NCBI RefSeq assembly: GCF_021155775.2
Contig: NC_060233.1
Coordinates: 3,080,501-3,144,500, forward strand
Length of the DNA: 64,000 nucleotides
DNA from: Neodiprion pinetum
Taxonomy: Eukaryota > Arthropoda > Insecta > Hymenoptera > Diprionidae
Reading direction: 5' to 3'
Below the pieces are notes generated by a model. It ran no database searches and was not told where the DNA came from. It worked only from the letters and a program-made list of their open reading frames with translations. Each line of letters starts with the position of its first letter. Within the stretch, counting starts at the first letter, position 1. Shown here piece by piece: positions 1 through 13,420 of this stretch. The translations under genes were made by a program, and so were the position numbers.

Positions 1-987
1 AAAGTTGTGTTCCTAAGTTACATGCGTATAAGGTAGTGAAAATCAGTCGAGTCGGTCTGGAACGGGTATTTTTCTTACCTTTAAATTCTCATTTATTCAA
101 AGCTTCTTGTTTCTCTTTTATACCTGATTCAGCATCCCCGCGGTTTCAACCCCCGTCGGTTCGTGCTGCCACCTTTTAGCGAGGGTTGAAAACACTTTTC
201 CCAAACTTGCGCGGAATTTACGTTTTTGGATTGTATATAACATTTAAAATTTATTTTGATTTATATTAATCATGGACACAACATAAATATCTGTTTGACA
301 AACGATTATTTTTTTTTTTTATTATTTCCAAACACCGAATCGAGTCCCTCGAAAATTTGCCAAAATGATGACGATTTGGAATTTTTTTGAAGTGTGAAGA
401 GCTCCAAAAAAAAACAAACAAAAAAAACAAAAAAAAAAACACCGACACAAAACCTCGGTCCGGTTGTCGAGAATTTTCCGCGCGCATCAAAGCCCGAAAT
501 AATTCATACTTCGGGATTCGGGGCACGTGCTGCAGGGGGCGAGTTGACGCCGTGAGGAATCCTCGAGGGCAGGGGCGGCAGGAGCGCAGGTGGAGGCGGA
601 AGTGGGGGCGATGCATCGATCCGTCGGTGCCAGGTCAAGCCGGCTTTCCCACCCCCGGCTATGACTCGCGCCGCTCCGGCGTTCCGCGTTATTTTGCATC
701 GCTATTATTTATGCGAACTGCCTCCCCTCCGGGTACCCCCACCCCCACCCCCCCCCCACCTGCCGTGCTACATTCGGTTGAATAATTAGAACAGGGCTTA
801 GGGAATTAGAAGCTTGTATCCCGGCTCCCGCCCCAGACTGGAATTCCCTACGGTTGGTATACACGGATACACATACGTATGTGTGTTATTTTTATATGTA
901 TGTATGTATGTATGTATGGAATACGCATATACATGTGTGTGTACGTACGAATACGTGCTCGTGTGAAATATCCAACGAAGCGTCAAT

Positions 988-1010
988 CCCCCCCCCCCCC
1001 CCCCCCCCCC
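988..1010 (+). repeat. C homopolymer, 23 bp
   Basis: An uninterrupted run of 23 C. Its length is likely to vary between reads or individuals. Confidence 0.95.
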
Positions 1011-1604
1011 AGACGCAACCCGTTCTTCGGACGCGGTTTTGTCTTTCGATATTTTTTTGTATTTCGTCTGTATCAATTTTTTTTTTTTTTTTTCTATCCT
1101 CTTCCCTGGAGCGGGCGGATTTTTTATCGACCAATTTCGCGGCGGGACAATTTTCAATTTCAATGTTTTTCGTTTTTTTTTTTTTCACATGTTTTCCAAT
1201 CAAATCGCATGCAAAAGTTATCATTCACTCGCGGAATAAACCCTGGCCAATTTTTTATTATACGTATAGTTGCGAGATATTTTCAATCGCGCGTGCTCTT
1301 GGAATATATATACATATATATATATACATATATGTATATACATATGTCAATTTTTTTCACCGATCGTTGAATTATTAAATAGTCGATTCAATTGGTGCCG
1401 TTATTTTGAACCTGACGAATTACATACCGGAGAATAAATCTGCTTATTCAGGTTCTCGACTTCCTCGTCAGCTGTATTAGGGGGGGACACCTTGGACGGT
1501 CTAGAATTTATATACCTATTTTGAAGAGTTTTTTTTTTTTTTGTTTTTTTTTCTCATAGTTTCACGAACATTTTGGAATTTGTTTTTCATTTATTGTTTT
1601 CATT

Positions 1605-1735
1605 TTAAAATGCCGCCATTGTGTTATTAATTTCTCAACGGAAAAAATTCGCAAATGTTCTTGGAAGCTATGATTAATAAAGCCCTCATACTCAAGTTGC
1701 TCCGAGTGTTTTCGTTTTCTTAAAAAAAATATTTA
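1605..1735 (-). repeat. dispersed repeat C, copy 1
   Basis: On the minus strand it matches 12195-12310: AAAACGAAAACACTCGGAGC, then TTGAG-TGAGGGCTTT, and ATGGCGGCAT at the far end. No frame is recognised. Confidence 0.6.
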
Positions 1736-3569
1736 AAAAAAAAAGAACAAAGCTCGTAAAAATATGCATGATCTTAGACCGTCGAAAGTGTAGCCCCGCC
1801 TTAACTTCGGTTCGTGGTCGGTGTTTTGTGGCAGTAAACGAAAGTCGAAGCTTGCCGAACTGCCAAAGCTTGCGGCGAGCTTTTGCCGTGCCCCAGATCC
1901 CAAAAGCGATTAAATCAGAACGAACTTGCGAAGCGCATTCCTCGGCTCGAAGTGGGAAAATTGGAAGAAGAGAAGGGGAATTAGAAAGAGCCGAACATTT
2001 ATTCGTCGCTGTCCGGATTCGCGGTGCAAATACCCGATTAATCAGTTCGAATTCATCGACGACTCGATATCCGCGATTCATGAAACCCCGACAATTAATG
2101 GTGATTGAGACTCGAATTAGCTTCCCCGCGGCTTGATCGAATCGCTGATTTCCTTTGTAATATCACCTCGGAAACTCACTTCTCACTTCCAATCCCTCCC
2201 CATTTCTCCACCCCGTGCTCGTTGGGCCAACCGCGGTTATTCGATTTTATCAATGCGCTTAACCTAAATTCTCTCGGTGAGTTGGAGAGAGGAGAAAAAA
2301 TTCAAAAGAGAGAAGTCTAAGAGAATAGTGCGAAAAATGAGGACTAAAATTATCACGAAATTGAACGGAAACCACTAGAGTATAAATAATAATCGAAAGG
2401 GGGTTGTATTTTTCAATGACAAAAACTTCGAGAAATCTAAGATTTGTCTACGGAATTAAATATTTTACGGTAGCCGATTTCCAACCATCGTCCAGCTGTT
2501 GAAGAAGATTATGTGTAAAAAAATCGATAATTTTCATTAAATTTTTTACGAAATGATCTTGAGCATTTATCAAGGTGATTTTTTGATGCACGAAGACTTT
2601 GTTAAAATCATCAAAACAGGAAAACACCGGAATTATGAACAAAAGCTCGTGAAACAATTAATCGTTTCGAATCGTTTCAAAACGATTGGAAATCTAGTAG
2701 AATCGTTAGATTTCACTCTACCGGAAGGGATATTTTATTGGGAACACTATTTGCCAAAAATTTACAGTAACACTTTTTATCGTAAGGTTTTAATTTTTAA
2801 ATTAAAGAATATTCAATTTTACAACATTGAACCGATATCGATCACAATCATCAAATATCTGTGTTGAATCGACTACTAAAACTGAAAATAATAAAATCTT
2901 TTCCACTGCACTTTGTAGGAAATAATTTTGCGAATAAACGAACCCTGGTAGAATAAAATCGAACAAATCTACGAGATTTTTATCGATTGAAAAGTGATTT
3001 GAAACAATTCATCGATGTGTCTACGCTTTCTTTTTTCCAATTCCAGCATTTTCGATTTTCGTATTTTTCAAGCGCGATCTTCGCAGTTTGTAAATCTGAA
3101 AAAAAAATCGATGATCACGATTTGAAAGAAGAATATCGCAGACCTTATATTCGGCTAAAAATATGGAGCTTCTCATATCTCTCAATTTAAAATAGATCAG
3201 ATTATCAGAATATTTGCAGTTTATATTCCACTATCGATCTGAAATGATAATGAATTCGTTTACAGTTGAACCTGTAAAATGCTATCAACCAAACTTCATC
3301 GGAGAAACAACGAAAATTGATATTTACGGCAAAGCAACACAACATTTGTCTCTTATTTATCGTACCATTTGACTCATTAAACTGCTAATGCAGTACGATT
3401 TCTCCTGAACTAAAAAGAGGACTACGAAACGAAAGCATAGGCTTTATATTTCAGTGCAAGAAAACGGCCCTAGATATTTGAGCAGAATCCATCTCTTTAT
3501 CGGCTTACAACTATCTGGCAAAAAAGTTAACAAGACGCGTCGATATCGGACTAACAATAAGAATGACGA

Positions 3570-3900
3570 AAAATAATCGATTTTGGATTAAATCGATTGT
3601 TTTTCAAACTAGATTTTTATATTTTTCCTCAGAATCGGTCGTTGTTTTCTACTCGCATGAAAGTGGCAAAATCAATATCAATTTATGTCATTAAATTATC
3701 AATAATTATCATTGTTTCATTCATTAAATACCAATCCGATATAACAAGTGAAAGTTAAATGAATATTTTTACCTGAAATTGAAAACCATTTCGAACGAAA
3801 CTAGAAGTTATCAAAAAACATTTCCGCTATCAAGACTACGGTAGTGAAATTTACAAATTTTCACTTTCAAATGCACAGTTTCGCGCAAAAAAAAAGAACA
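3570..3900. repeat. dispersed repeat B, copy 1
   Basis: It aligns in direct orientation to 28105-28400 through TTATCATTG, CAAGTGAAAG, GAATGAATATTTTT (with gaps), TTTCCGCTAT and AGACTACG. Its 5' part is rich in AATCGATT words. No frame or terminal repeat is seen. Confidence 0.6.
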
Positions 3901-4199
3901 CAAAACAATCGATCGATCGATAAATTTTAACCGATTAAATCGAATCCTCTTCGATTAATCGATTATTCTTATCTCACCAACGCTCGCAGCTGAATATCTC
4001 GGTCTTCTGATCTCAACGGCAAAGATTTTACCTCGAGCGTTGAATTTAATTCCCTGCAAGTACCTACCTATCATATCTCGGTCAAATTGATCATTATACA
4101 GCCCTGCAGGACAAGAGAGCAAGACGTCGTCGAGGGTGAGTTGGGTTACGATGGAAGATGGGGCGGCGCAGGGGGTGGGGGGGGGGGGGGTGAGCGGCA

Positions 4200-4620
4200 A
4201 TTCAGCAAGCTACTAAATACTAATACAAGGGCGGTGGGGGTGGGGGTGAGGCGACGCTGGTTTCTCCTCGGCAGCGCGCGACCCGCTCGGATAAGCGTTA
4301 AGAGCTACGCGCAGATGTCGGATCGCGCGGTTAGTTTTAGGCGCCGCCGCCGGGTCACGGCGGCGCTGTCGAATCTCGTTCGGCTTCAGTCCGTCGCAGG
4401 GTCGCGAGGGGATTGGTTATCGCAGATTGGTGCGTCGCCGCCGGCAGCCAACCAAACACCCGACGTACCGCAAGTCTGCGGGCTCTTTTAAATACGCGCT
4501 CGAATAAGCACGCGTTGATAAATAGATCGATAGATCCCCAACCCCCCTCTCATCGTCCGTGCGGATGCTCGGTGGTTAAAATCGTCAGCGATATTACCGC
4601 GCGTGCAGTTCGTTTGTTTG
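4200..4620 (+). promoter_or_regulatory. GC/CpG-rich block, candidate Ddr promoter
   Basis: This block stands out from the AT-rich surroundings by its GC content and density of CpG (strongest about 4250-4460). It holds two ATTGG (inverted CCAAT) motifs near 4412-4430, a GCCAACCAAAC segment near 4446, and a TATA-like TTTAAATA near 4487. About 190 bp after the block there is a strong splice donor on the + strand (4803/4804). This combination suggests the start of a transcript with a non-coding first exon. The recognisable downstream + strand gene is Ddr, 41 kb away, so assignment to Ddr is inference. An unrelated gene or lncRNA is possible. No start site can be fixed from sequence alone. Confidence 0.4.
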
Positions 4621-4803
4621 TTTCTTGTAACTAAACTTGTATTTAGTTTTTTTTTTTCTTTTCATTTTTCCTATCTTATTGCTTCACAGATTTGTCAAGT
4701 TTGTTCGTTTCGCGGGGGTTAACCGTTGGAGTTGGCATAATTAATTGAGCAGTGAGTGAAAATCTACCGAACGGATCTACCACCGCTTCTCTCGTCGCAG
4801 ACG
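4621..4803 (+). other. candidate 5'UTR exon ending at a strong donor
   Basis: The sequence ends in CGCAGACG|GTGAGTAAATGG, a near-consensus splice donor. It contains no convincing coding frame, and the start is not defined. If joined to the acceptor at 45474 it would form the Ddr 5'UTR, removing an intron of about 40.7 kb. Long first introns are common in receptor genes, but this link is not shown by the sequence. Confidence 0.35.
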
Positions 4804-5830
4804 GTGAGTAAATGGAATTTGATCTTTTTTTTTTTATTTATCACTTTTGATTAAACTTCTCCGTGTCACGTGAACCCTCCTCCACACCCTTCGAAGCATC
4901 GCCGTCGTTCCGCGGACTCTTTTTTTTTTTGTTTTTTTTTTTTACTTCCACACGTCTTCTACTCGACGTCTGACCCGTCATCGATGCTACTACTTCGTCA
5001 GGCTGAACGGGAAGCGTGCCGTAATCGTTCGATCCGTTATCACGCATCCATCTCGCGATTTTCATCCCTTCGATTTATTCGCTTGATTCTTGGAACTCGG
5101 GGAGAATCTTCGGCAAGATATAATAATGACAATCGATTCTTGATATTTATAACTTCGTCGATTATATTTAAACGGTGAAATGTGTAGAGGAAGTGTTTAG
5201 GAAAGAAAGTTTTTTTTTTTTGTTTTTTTTTTTTCGGGTCAAACTCGATCAACGGTTGTTGAAAATCCATGAAACTGAAACTATCGCTTTGCAAAAAGAT
5301 GAAAAAAAGATTAACTCCGGAGTGTTAACTTACACTCCAAATGAACATTCTGGAGTGTAATTATTTTTAGACACATCGAACCGCTAACTTTTGTTTCGAA
5401 TTTAGTTTATTTCGTGCTTGTTTACTTCGTGGTTAATGGTTTACCGCGTTTTCCAAAGGTTAAGGGCCGATACGTTTGCCACGTGGATTTGGATCTAGAT
5501 ACCGCGATTCTGGATCCTCGTTCCAAAGCACGTGACCCGAAATATTTCCCCCTCGCCCCTTTTACTCGTCTTTTTAATCCCCACCTTATTCTCTTATATT
5601 CTACCCTACTTTTCGCAAAGTGGCCAAAGCAGAGATCCGGGACTGAGTGGTATGGGTAGGGGGAGGGTGTTTTACCGGGCTCGAGTAGATCGAAGATGGG
5701 AGGAAAATTTGAGTTCGCGATGCGGATACAGAGACAGATTGATTTATGGAGCGTATACAGCTGCCAACCCTTTTCATAAGACCCGCGGGACTCCGCGGTT
5801 CTGCAGCCTTGTACTCACCCAAAAGCTCTC

Positions 5831-5866
<36 letters not shown>

Positions 5867-6844
5867 CTTCTTCCTCTAGCATGCCACTGACAGGTGGCCG
5901 CCTCCCTCGTTTATTCGAGTCGCTTTCCTCCTTTTCCGCCTGGTGTTTACTGCGAGCCCTTCAACTCCAAAGACGACAACGAGGATAAGGATGTCAACCG
6001 TCTCCGCTCGCTTTTGCGATCTCTGACCCGGAATACGATATGACCTATATCGAATTCCCCCGCGTTGTGAAATCCGTCAGACGTTGGTATGGAAGATAGA
6101 TCGATCGTAGTATCGATCCTTCACTCGTATCAGTCATCGTTGTTTCGATTCACACGAACGAGTTTTACTTTCCTCCCAACAGTCCGCACTACAGAATCCA
6201 TGTGGATTTTTGTATGTGAATCTTTTTTTTTAATGAAATTCATCGCCCAGGAGATTAGCTAACAAAGTTACATTTTCAATGCGATACACAGCGATACGTC
6301 AAAATGTAGTTTATGTATCTACTGAGCGGTGAGTTTCACCGAAAACTCACGGAATAATGCCGAATCCCTTGTCAAAGTGGAAATTTCCATCGGGAACTTA
6401 ATTGCAAGATCGGATGGATGGATTATCACTCAGCATTGTTCCTATTTTGATTACCCGTAATCACCATGAAATTCACAACAAATACCGTCTAAACCATTCA
6501 TCGTCCCCTAAACCGCGATTTCCAAGACGCTGCAAGTTGTTGCTAAATTGGCACAAAAACCCGTCACGCTAGTCGTGATTCATCAATCATGTACCATTGT
6601 GCAACTGTATGGTGAACTTTGACGAAATTATGGGGAGGGGGTGAATATCAATATTGAGTACATATAAAGAGGGTCGTCTGGCTTTTCTTATCCATTCTGA
6701 TATACAAAGAAAAACACATGGCGATACCATGAATTATATCGTTCTCCTAATACTCTCTCATTTCGTTAGCTAATTCATGTGGTACAAAATAAAAAATAAA
6801 AAATGAGTCGACCTCTATATATGTATATCCTCTCTTTCTCTCAT

Positions 6845-7030
6845 TATCACTGAGAAAAATTTCATTTGTTACGGTAACTAGAAAAATTGAGCAACGGATA
6901 CCAGACATTCCGACAACGGCTATAAAACTAGTTTTCATTTTCTACCTAGAACAATATTTTTCGATTGTGGTAAAAAGTGAAAATGGTTAATGAAATGAGC
7001 GTTAAACGGAATTAAAAATTTCTCTCAGTC
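6845..7030 (+). repeat. dispersed repeat D, copy 1
   Basis: It contains GAGAAAAATTTCATTTGTTA, AGTTTTCATTTTCTACCTAG, GGTAAAAAGTGAAAA and AAATTTCTCTCAGTCTAC. Parts recur at 13265-13420 (inverse), 42570-42810 and 49325-49410. Confidence 0.55.
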
Positions 7031-9059
7031 TACGATCCACCCCTCATTCTCATCCCCGACGGAGTCCAGTGTCCACATACCTATGTAACACCTCGTGGTC
7101 GTTTGGTCGGCAGAAAATTGGCGATAGCCACGAATGTAGGTACGAAACGGGAAGCGAAATCGAGAGACAGGCTTGTACGTTGGGCAAATATTTGTTCAGG
7201 ATGGAGGGATGAGAGAGGAGAAGTAAAGGATCGAGCAGGCGCAGCGCGATATCGCCGATAAGATAACCGCTCCTGAGGGAAACGATTTCCTCGAAAGTAT
7301 ACGTATGCATGTACAGGTATAGGTATATACATGTATGCCCCTTTGCCTTTTGTATGTACAACATACGTGACGAGGTACAACGTATACATTTTATATATCT
7401 GTATATATTACAATTTCGACAACAACTCACGAGCCCCGAGTTTATTATTGAAAATTTATTATACCCAACGTCGGATCGAGATGATATCCAGTGTTTACCG
7501 ACGCTGTGTTTGTCGGATAAAATTTATGAAAATCGAGGAAACTGTTTGACACGGATCCGCCGGAATTTCGAAGATGATAATAATAATAATTCATGTTCAA
7601 ACACGGAAGATAAAATATCGATCGCCAATGAACTTTTTTTAACGAACTCTTCGTTCCGATATTATCTTTTTCGCAATTTCATGATGTACGAATTAATGCA
7701 TTAGATGACAAGTGATTGAAAAACAACAAGAACAAGAAGGAAAATAATAATAATAATAACAATAATGATAATAATGACAGATACATAAACGTAAAAAAGT
7801 AAAAATCGCAGGTTGTGAATTATACCTATACGTATACTTTAGGGTGGTTCTTAATAGGGTTGTTCATGAATTTTTATGCTTCCCGGGGCTTAGGCGTTTT
7901 CAAAATAATGAAAAAAAAATTGTCCTGAAAATTTGAGCTCTTTATATATCAACTCTAAGATAATCCGCTTTGCGACCCTTTTAAGGGACACGTTTTTTTT
8001 AATAAACAAATTTATAAAATCATAGGTGATCTATCGGACCTCGAGGTAGGTGATTACAATTCTGAAGCGATTGTTCAGAATTACGAAATTCAAAATGGTG
8101 GAAAAAAAAAAATTCACGTACGTCATGCGAATGCGATACGCCATAGTCAGAAAACAAGGGACCTCTGTATTCCCGATTCCTCGACTTTGAGGTCTAATCG
8201 CAATCTATGAACTCGTGTCGAAAAATGGCTAAGAGAGAGAAAGAAAAAAAGAAGGCAAGAAAGAATGTGAAAAGGAAAAATTTACGAGACGTCGCGGTGT
8301 TTCAGCAACGATCGTAAATCAAACGTCGCACGATTCATTCGAGCAGACCGCGAATAAAAATGTTTTGTAAAAATTGCGAGACTGGCTTATCGTGAGAGTA
8401 TGAGAAACTCGTTCCTTGAACGCTGATAATATAATCAACGATCCATTTTAACACGTGCGCTTGCGATGTTGTACATATTGTAACGCAACGTGCATATCTA
8501 TTATTATCGTGTGAGAATTTGTTTGTTTGACTTTTTTCTCGATGTGCGTAATATAGAGCGAAACAAATACGCGAGATAACCGCTGTGATTTATTAGAATC
8601 TACCGAACGGTCCGCGATTGCAATGCAATATATTTGCACGATCAAACGTCGAATTGCCGCAAACGCGGATTTGATTAGACAATTCACATTTGTCGGTAGT
8701 TAACGACAGCAATAACGGTAATAATTCAGTGATTATCGCATGATTTAATAAGCTTTGAAGAAACGTTGTTCCTATATCGATTTAAAAATTTTGAACTTTT
8801 AATCGAACAGTTTTATTTTTACAAACGTGGGGGGTTGAAATGAAAATTTGACAAAAAATTGCCTGATCGTATACAGGGATACTGGATTCGGTTTTATCAA
8901 CTTGAAAGTAAGAAATGTGTAAGCCTGAATCTGTGACGTAATATATTTCGAAAGAAAGCGTGACGAGAATGGGATGTAATAAAAAAAAAACAAACCCAAA
9001 ATTCTCGCTCTCGCACTGCAGGTTTCAAGTTCATAGAGAAAAAAAAAATTAATGATAGC

Positions 9060-9545
9060 CAATTTAAATTTGAAACTACAAATTCAGATTCGTGATTAAC
9101 GATTTTGAAGCCCTTGGATACCGTGTTACATGAAAATATGACGATTTTCTTTTATTTTTCACCACTTTAATGGATCTACCATTACAAAGTTCACAAAACT
9201 CAAAAAACCTCACGATACGAATTTTGATTCAAATCCATTAATCCACTTTCAAGTAATCATCATTTTTAATCGACTTTTTGGAATTCTGTTACTTAAATAA
9301 CTGCAAAAGTACCCGACCGATCAAATCCAAAATCCAATCAGTTCCAAGTTTACAAAATCCGCATCGCTTGAGACTAAAATCATTGAAATCCGGTAACTCG
9401 TTCTCGAAATATCGTCTGACGAAAAAAAAAAAAATCATCACACACACAGACACGGACAAAAATCCGTTTGAAAATGATTAGAGTTGATTCTCTAAACCTC
9501 AAAACGCGAGAATCTGGTAAAAACTCATGTTTTCATTTTCAGAGT
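9060..9545. repeat. dispersed repeat A, uninterrupted copy
   Basis: It aligns to the flanks of the nested MITE at 44.9 kb, including TTGAAATCCGGTAACTCGTT and GATTCTCTAAACCTCAAA. At the position of the insertion this copy has only a short ACACAC-rich stretch, so it represents the pre-insertion state. Confidence 0.7.
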
Positions 9546-10869
9546 GATTGCAATAACTTCCCATACTACCTTCGAGAACAGAGAAACTGTGACTAAAAAA
9601 ATTAAAAAAAAAACAAGAAGACAAAGGTGAAAAATTGTCGGGCGAATCGAGCGTTTATTTCTTTTCCACGTACCTCAATTACCGGAACGTGTACCCAGAG
9701 GCACTGACACTGCATTCTGCAGGAGCTGAACGTGCATCCAAAGCATATATGTATACATACAGGTGTAACACATCCAAGGGGTTGAGAAACTCTTGTATAC
9801 ACGTACATGTACAAAAACATAACGTGACGCCGTGTAAAATCGTCGTGCACAGGCGAACCTGCCGCCATTTTTCACCCGCGCACTTTCACCTGCTTCCCTC
9901 GGGAGTATTTTAGCCGCGAGCTCGGCAAGGGGTGAGGGGTTAGAGGGCGGGGGGATGATACCAAAGTACAGGTATTTCATAACACCGACATGTATCAATC
10001 AATTGCCCCCAAAACCCCGGGGGTAATCTCGCCCCCCCCCCCCCCCACCCCCCTCATCGGAACCTTCCAATCCTCCAACCCCTGTTCTTGATTTCAACCC
10101 CCGTTTTACCGAGTGACGATAATAACTTTATACCCGCACAGTGGCAGGTGGTTGGTAACGATTTTTGAAGAGGAATTATTTATTTAATCAAATGTAACGT
10201 CGGTGAGACGGTTTTTTTTTTTTTGCTTTTTTTGCTTTGCGGAAAAATTTTTCTTTCATTTCTGTGATGTTGCAAAGAAGAGATGCGACGATGGTGTTTT
10301 TTTTTTTTTCATTCTCGGAGGATGTCGGGGATCTTTTTCGAGAATTTGAAAAATGACGAGTATTTAAACACCGAGGTTTATAGTACGGATAAAACTTTAA
10401 ACATCGATGAATCGTTACGAATTTTTTTGAAAATAGATTTTTTGAAAAAAAAAAAATGATCAAAAATTTGCACATCTTGAAGTGAAAACGGACAGATCTA
10501 CGAGATGTTTGTAAGAATTTCAAACGGATTTGTAAACGAAGCATCGATACGCGATCGTTTTCTTTTTGCTTTTTTTTTTTATTCAAATTCCAATATTTTC
10601 AAAAAGTTCCTCGTACCTCACGGATATAATAATTCGATACACACTTTATACGTCTATATCCGACTTTCTCGTAATATAATTAACAGAAATGATCGATTTC
10701 CGGTCAGACTGCACAACCTCTTCAATGCTTCGCGTTTTATTTTATCGACGAATTTGATTCGAGTGGGGTGTATAATAAAATATGAGTTTTGTTTCGTAAA
10801 AATTTTCTGGAGTATGAATAAAAAGCTGTTGAACTCATACGAGTCGTTTGAACGCGGAGAGTAACCTAA

Positions 10870-11630
10870 AAGTTCTGGCACTTCTTTTTTTTTTTTTTTT
10901 TTTTTGCGCTCAAGTGTACCCTGAGGTCTAAATATTGAGAATTTTCTTCTTCTTTTTTTTTTTTTTGTTCTCTCCTCACTCGGATAACGACTCGTTCCTG
11001 TTCGCGAGCTAAATTTTGAAAATCAAACGGTGTTTTAAAAAGAAAATTCTTCTCCTGGCGAAGAGTCGACAAGTTTTCTGGATGAAAAATTCATTTAGGT
11101 TAGTGAAGAATATCGGAAAAATGGCATCGAGCTGTTGAAAATTGTAAAAAAAAAATCCCACTTTTTCGCTAGAACCCATTTTTCTTTTTTTTTTTATCCT
11201 ATTAGCTGTCGGTAGAGAATTGAAAACAAAAAATCACTCTCTTACCGGAAGCGCTTCTATTGTTACAATTTTTTCAGTCGTTTCTATTTTTTTTTTTTTT
11301 TAATTTTTTTTTCTCTTCTCATTCCAACAAAACAGGCGCTTGCAGCGAACGGGTGATTATTATTATGTTTTTTATTTATTTTCTGCATCCATCTTCCATC
11401 CCCCAAAAACTTATCGACCTTCAGCCGGGAAAAGAATTCTCTTTGAATACACCGTTTGATTTTCAAAAATTTGGCACGCGAATCGGAACTGCTGGCACGT
11501 TGCACGATTTCACGCGGGAGAAAGAAAAAAAAAAAAAAAAGAAAAAAGAAAATTCTCAATACTTGGACCTCGGGAAATACTTTGTCAAAAAAAAAAAGGA
11601 AAAAAAGAAGCGGAAGTGGCGGAACTTTCG
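10870..11630. mobile_element. foldback element with arms of about 210 bp
   Basis: The left arm (about 10870-11085) and right arm (about 11395-11630) are inverse copies. Both contain ACACCGTTTGATTTTCAAAA (on opposite strands), GAAAATTCTCAATA, GACCTC and a long A-rich tract. Because the arms are related, opposite-strand frames in each encode similar Lys-rich peptides containing TPFDFQ and ENSQYLDL. I take that as a by-product of DNA similarity and not as a gene. The loop is about 310 bp. Confidence 0.7.
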
Positions 11631-12194
11631 TTTCGACCAGCGTCCAAAGGACTCCTGAACAGTGTCGGACATTTTTCGGGTAACGTTAATGCATAGAACA
11701 TTGGTGAAATTATGAAATACCAATGCCCGTATACCCGTTTAACTCGCGAGTGACGGAATGCGGCGTTGATGCAGAGAGTTGAAGCTTTGAGTGTTTTCGG
11801 ATGAATGTAGTGCCATTCATTGTGAGTCTAATTAACAACTTGGACTGGTTTCTCAACGCCACCCTTCTGCAGCAACAGCAGCAGCAGCAGCAGCAGCAGC
11901 ATCGTCATTGTGCAGAAACGTCAAGTCCTTTGCAAACTCGTCCCGGACATGAAGAGCGTAGAATTTAATTAACTTGTTCTGCGCCTGATGGACTGACATC
12001 GAGACAAAAACTTCGCATTCTATTACATATATTCACCTTACGGTATATAGTTGAGGATAATTAATGCGAATGAATATTTCACCGTTCGATTCACGCGTCA
12101 ATTTGTTTAATGCAAATTTAAAGCGTGCTTAAGACAGGAAAAAAGGGGGGGGGGGATTGCCTTTTTTTATTTGTTTATTTTTTTTTTTTTTCTC

Positions 12195-12310
12195 AAGAAA
12201 ACGAAAACACTCGGAGCAATTTGAGTTTGAGGGCTTTGTTATTCAAAGTTTCAAGAATATTTTTGAATTTTTTCATTCAAATTAATAACAAAATGGCGGC
12301 ATGACGCGTA
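12195..12310 (+). repeat. dispersed repeat C, copy 2 (opposite orientation)
   Basis: It shares AAAACGAAAACACTCGGAGC, TGAGGGCTTTGTTATTC and AAAATGGCGGCATG with the inverse of 1605-1735. Confidence 0.6.
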
Positions 12311-13264
12311 TAAATAGCGACCGACCAGGCTTTCGATCCACCGGCTGAGATTTTCTCGGTCAACTTTTCATCCGATCTGCTTGAAATTTTGACACGATCT
12401 TAAAAAAAATTTTCATCGATTCGGCCTCGTGGCTGGATTTTTGAATTTCTGTCCTAAAATTTTTTTCAACAATTTCGTGGTCGATAATTGGGTTTAAAAT
12501 TGCTTCCGAACGTGTAAATAACTGGTAAATCTTTTCTTAGGTGATGAAAGTTTCGTTCGGTGTAACACTTTCATCGGTTGAATGGAATTTGATGTACAAA
12601 TGATGGAAATTATTTGTAATTAATCCACATCGCGTTGTACAGCGTTTATAAACTTTCTACAATTAATTATTTTGCCAAAGTTTTTAATTGTACGTGCCAC
12701 ATTATCCAGCAACATCTGCAGTTGAATGTGCTCGCCGTGGAGAATTGCAACTTCGTGAGAACGCTTGAAAATATGAATTGAATATCTATGCAGCTAGAGG
12801 ATTGGATAAATTTTCGAAAACTGCTTTACAAAAAAAAAAAAGAAAACAACAACCCCTAATTATCGAATGCCGTCAAAGATTCTTATAATAACCGATCTGT
12901 CTTATACGTATAACTTTGATTTTAGATTATTCTAAAATCTACGCGATAAAATAAGATGAAGACACAGAGAGAAATTGAGTATTTAAGATGATTTTGGGAA
13001 CTTCTATTTTATACGTCCATTCTTTCTTAAATTCGTTATTTCATTTTCACAATATAAAAGGTATCCTACTCGTCGCAGGACTAACAAACTCAGCCTGTTG
13101 GTTTAAAAACACAGACAATGAATAACAAAGAACACACATAGGTAGAAAAAAGAGATAAAACAACGAGTGAGGAGAAAATTATCCGTGAAATATAATTTAT
13201 ACGAGCTAGGATTTCGTTTCGGTGTAATTGGGAGAAATTTTTATTACCGATTATCGCTCGGTCC

Positions 13265-13420
13265 TTAACTATTTTCATATTTTACAACAATCGAAAAATA
13301 TAGTTCCAGGTAGAAAATGAAAATTAGTTTTCTAGCTGTTACCGGAAAGTTTAGTATCCGTTGCTATTCTTTCTCATTACGATCGCTGTTGCTATATTTT
13401 CTTGCAACTGTTGCGAAAAT
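13265..13420 (-). repeat. dispersed repeat D, inverted copy
   Basis: The + strand reads CGAAAAATATAGTTCCAGGT then AGAAAATGAAAATTAGTTTT, the inverse of the 6.9-kb copy. Confidence 0.5.

Larger units (their letters stand above)
1..4199. other. upstream non-coding DNA
   Basis: No gene is recognised here. It holds a GC-rich stretch at about 470-780, a TATG-type tetranucleotide run (894-924), a run of 23 C (988-1010), TA-rich repeats near 1305-1345, one copy of dispersed repeat C (about 1605-1735) and one of repeat B (about 3570-3900). The remainder is AT-rich with many CGAT words. Short open frames here have no recognisable domains and overlap on both strands. Confidence 0.5.
4804..10869. other. 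non-coding (presumed intron 1, part 1)
   Basis: No exon is recognised. Contents: a CT dinucleotide tract (5825-5867), a GGAGTGT/ACACTCC hairpin at 5319-5338 followed by a related GGAGTGTAA, one copy of repeat D (about 6845-7030), the intact copy of repeat A (about 9060-9545), poly-C near 10031-10046 and several A/T homopolymers. The (CT)n tract ends in CCTCTAG and so resembles a splice acceptor, but no open frame follows. Confidence 0.5.

Noticed and set aside
854..1378. 174-codon frame with poly-Pro and poly-Phe
   Set aside because: It is made of the C23 run, T-rich runs and TA repeats, so it is low complexity throughout.
5825..5880. (CT)n tract ending in CCTCTAG as a splice acceptor
   Set aside because: Microsatellites often mimic acceptors. 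No open frame or nearby donor supports an exon.
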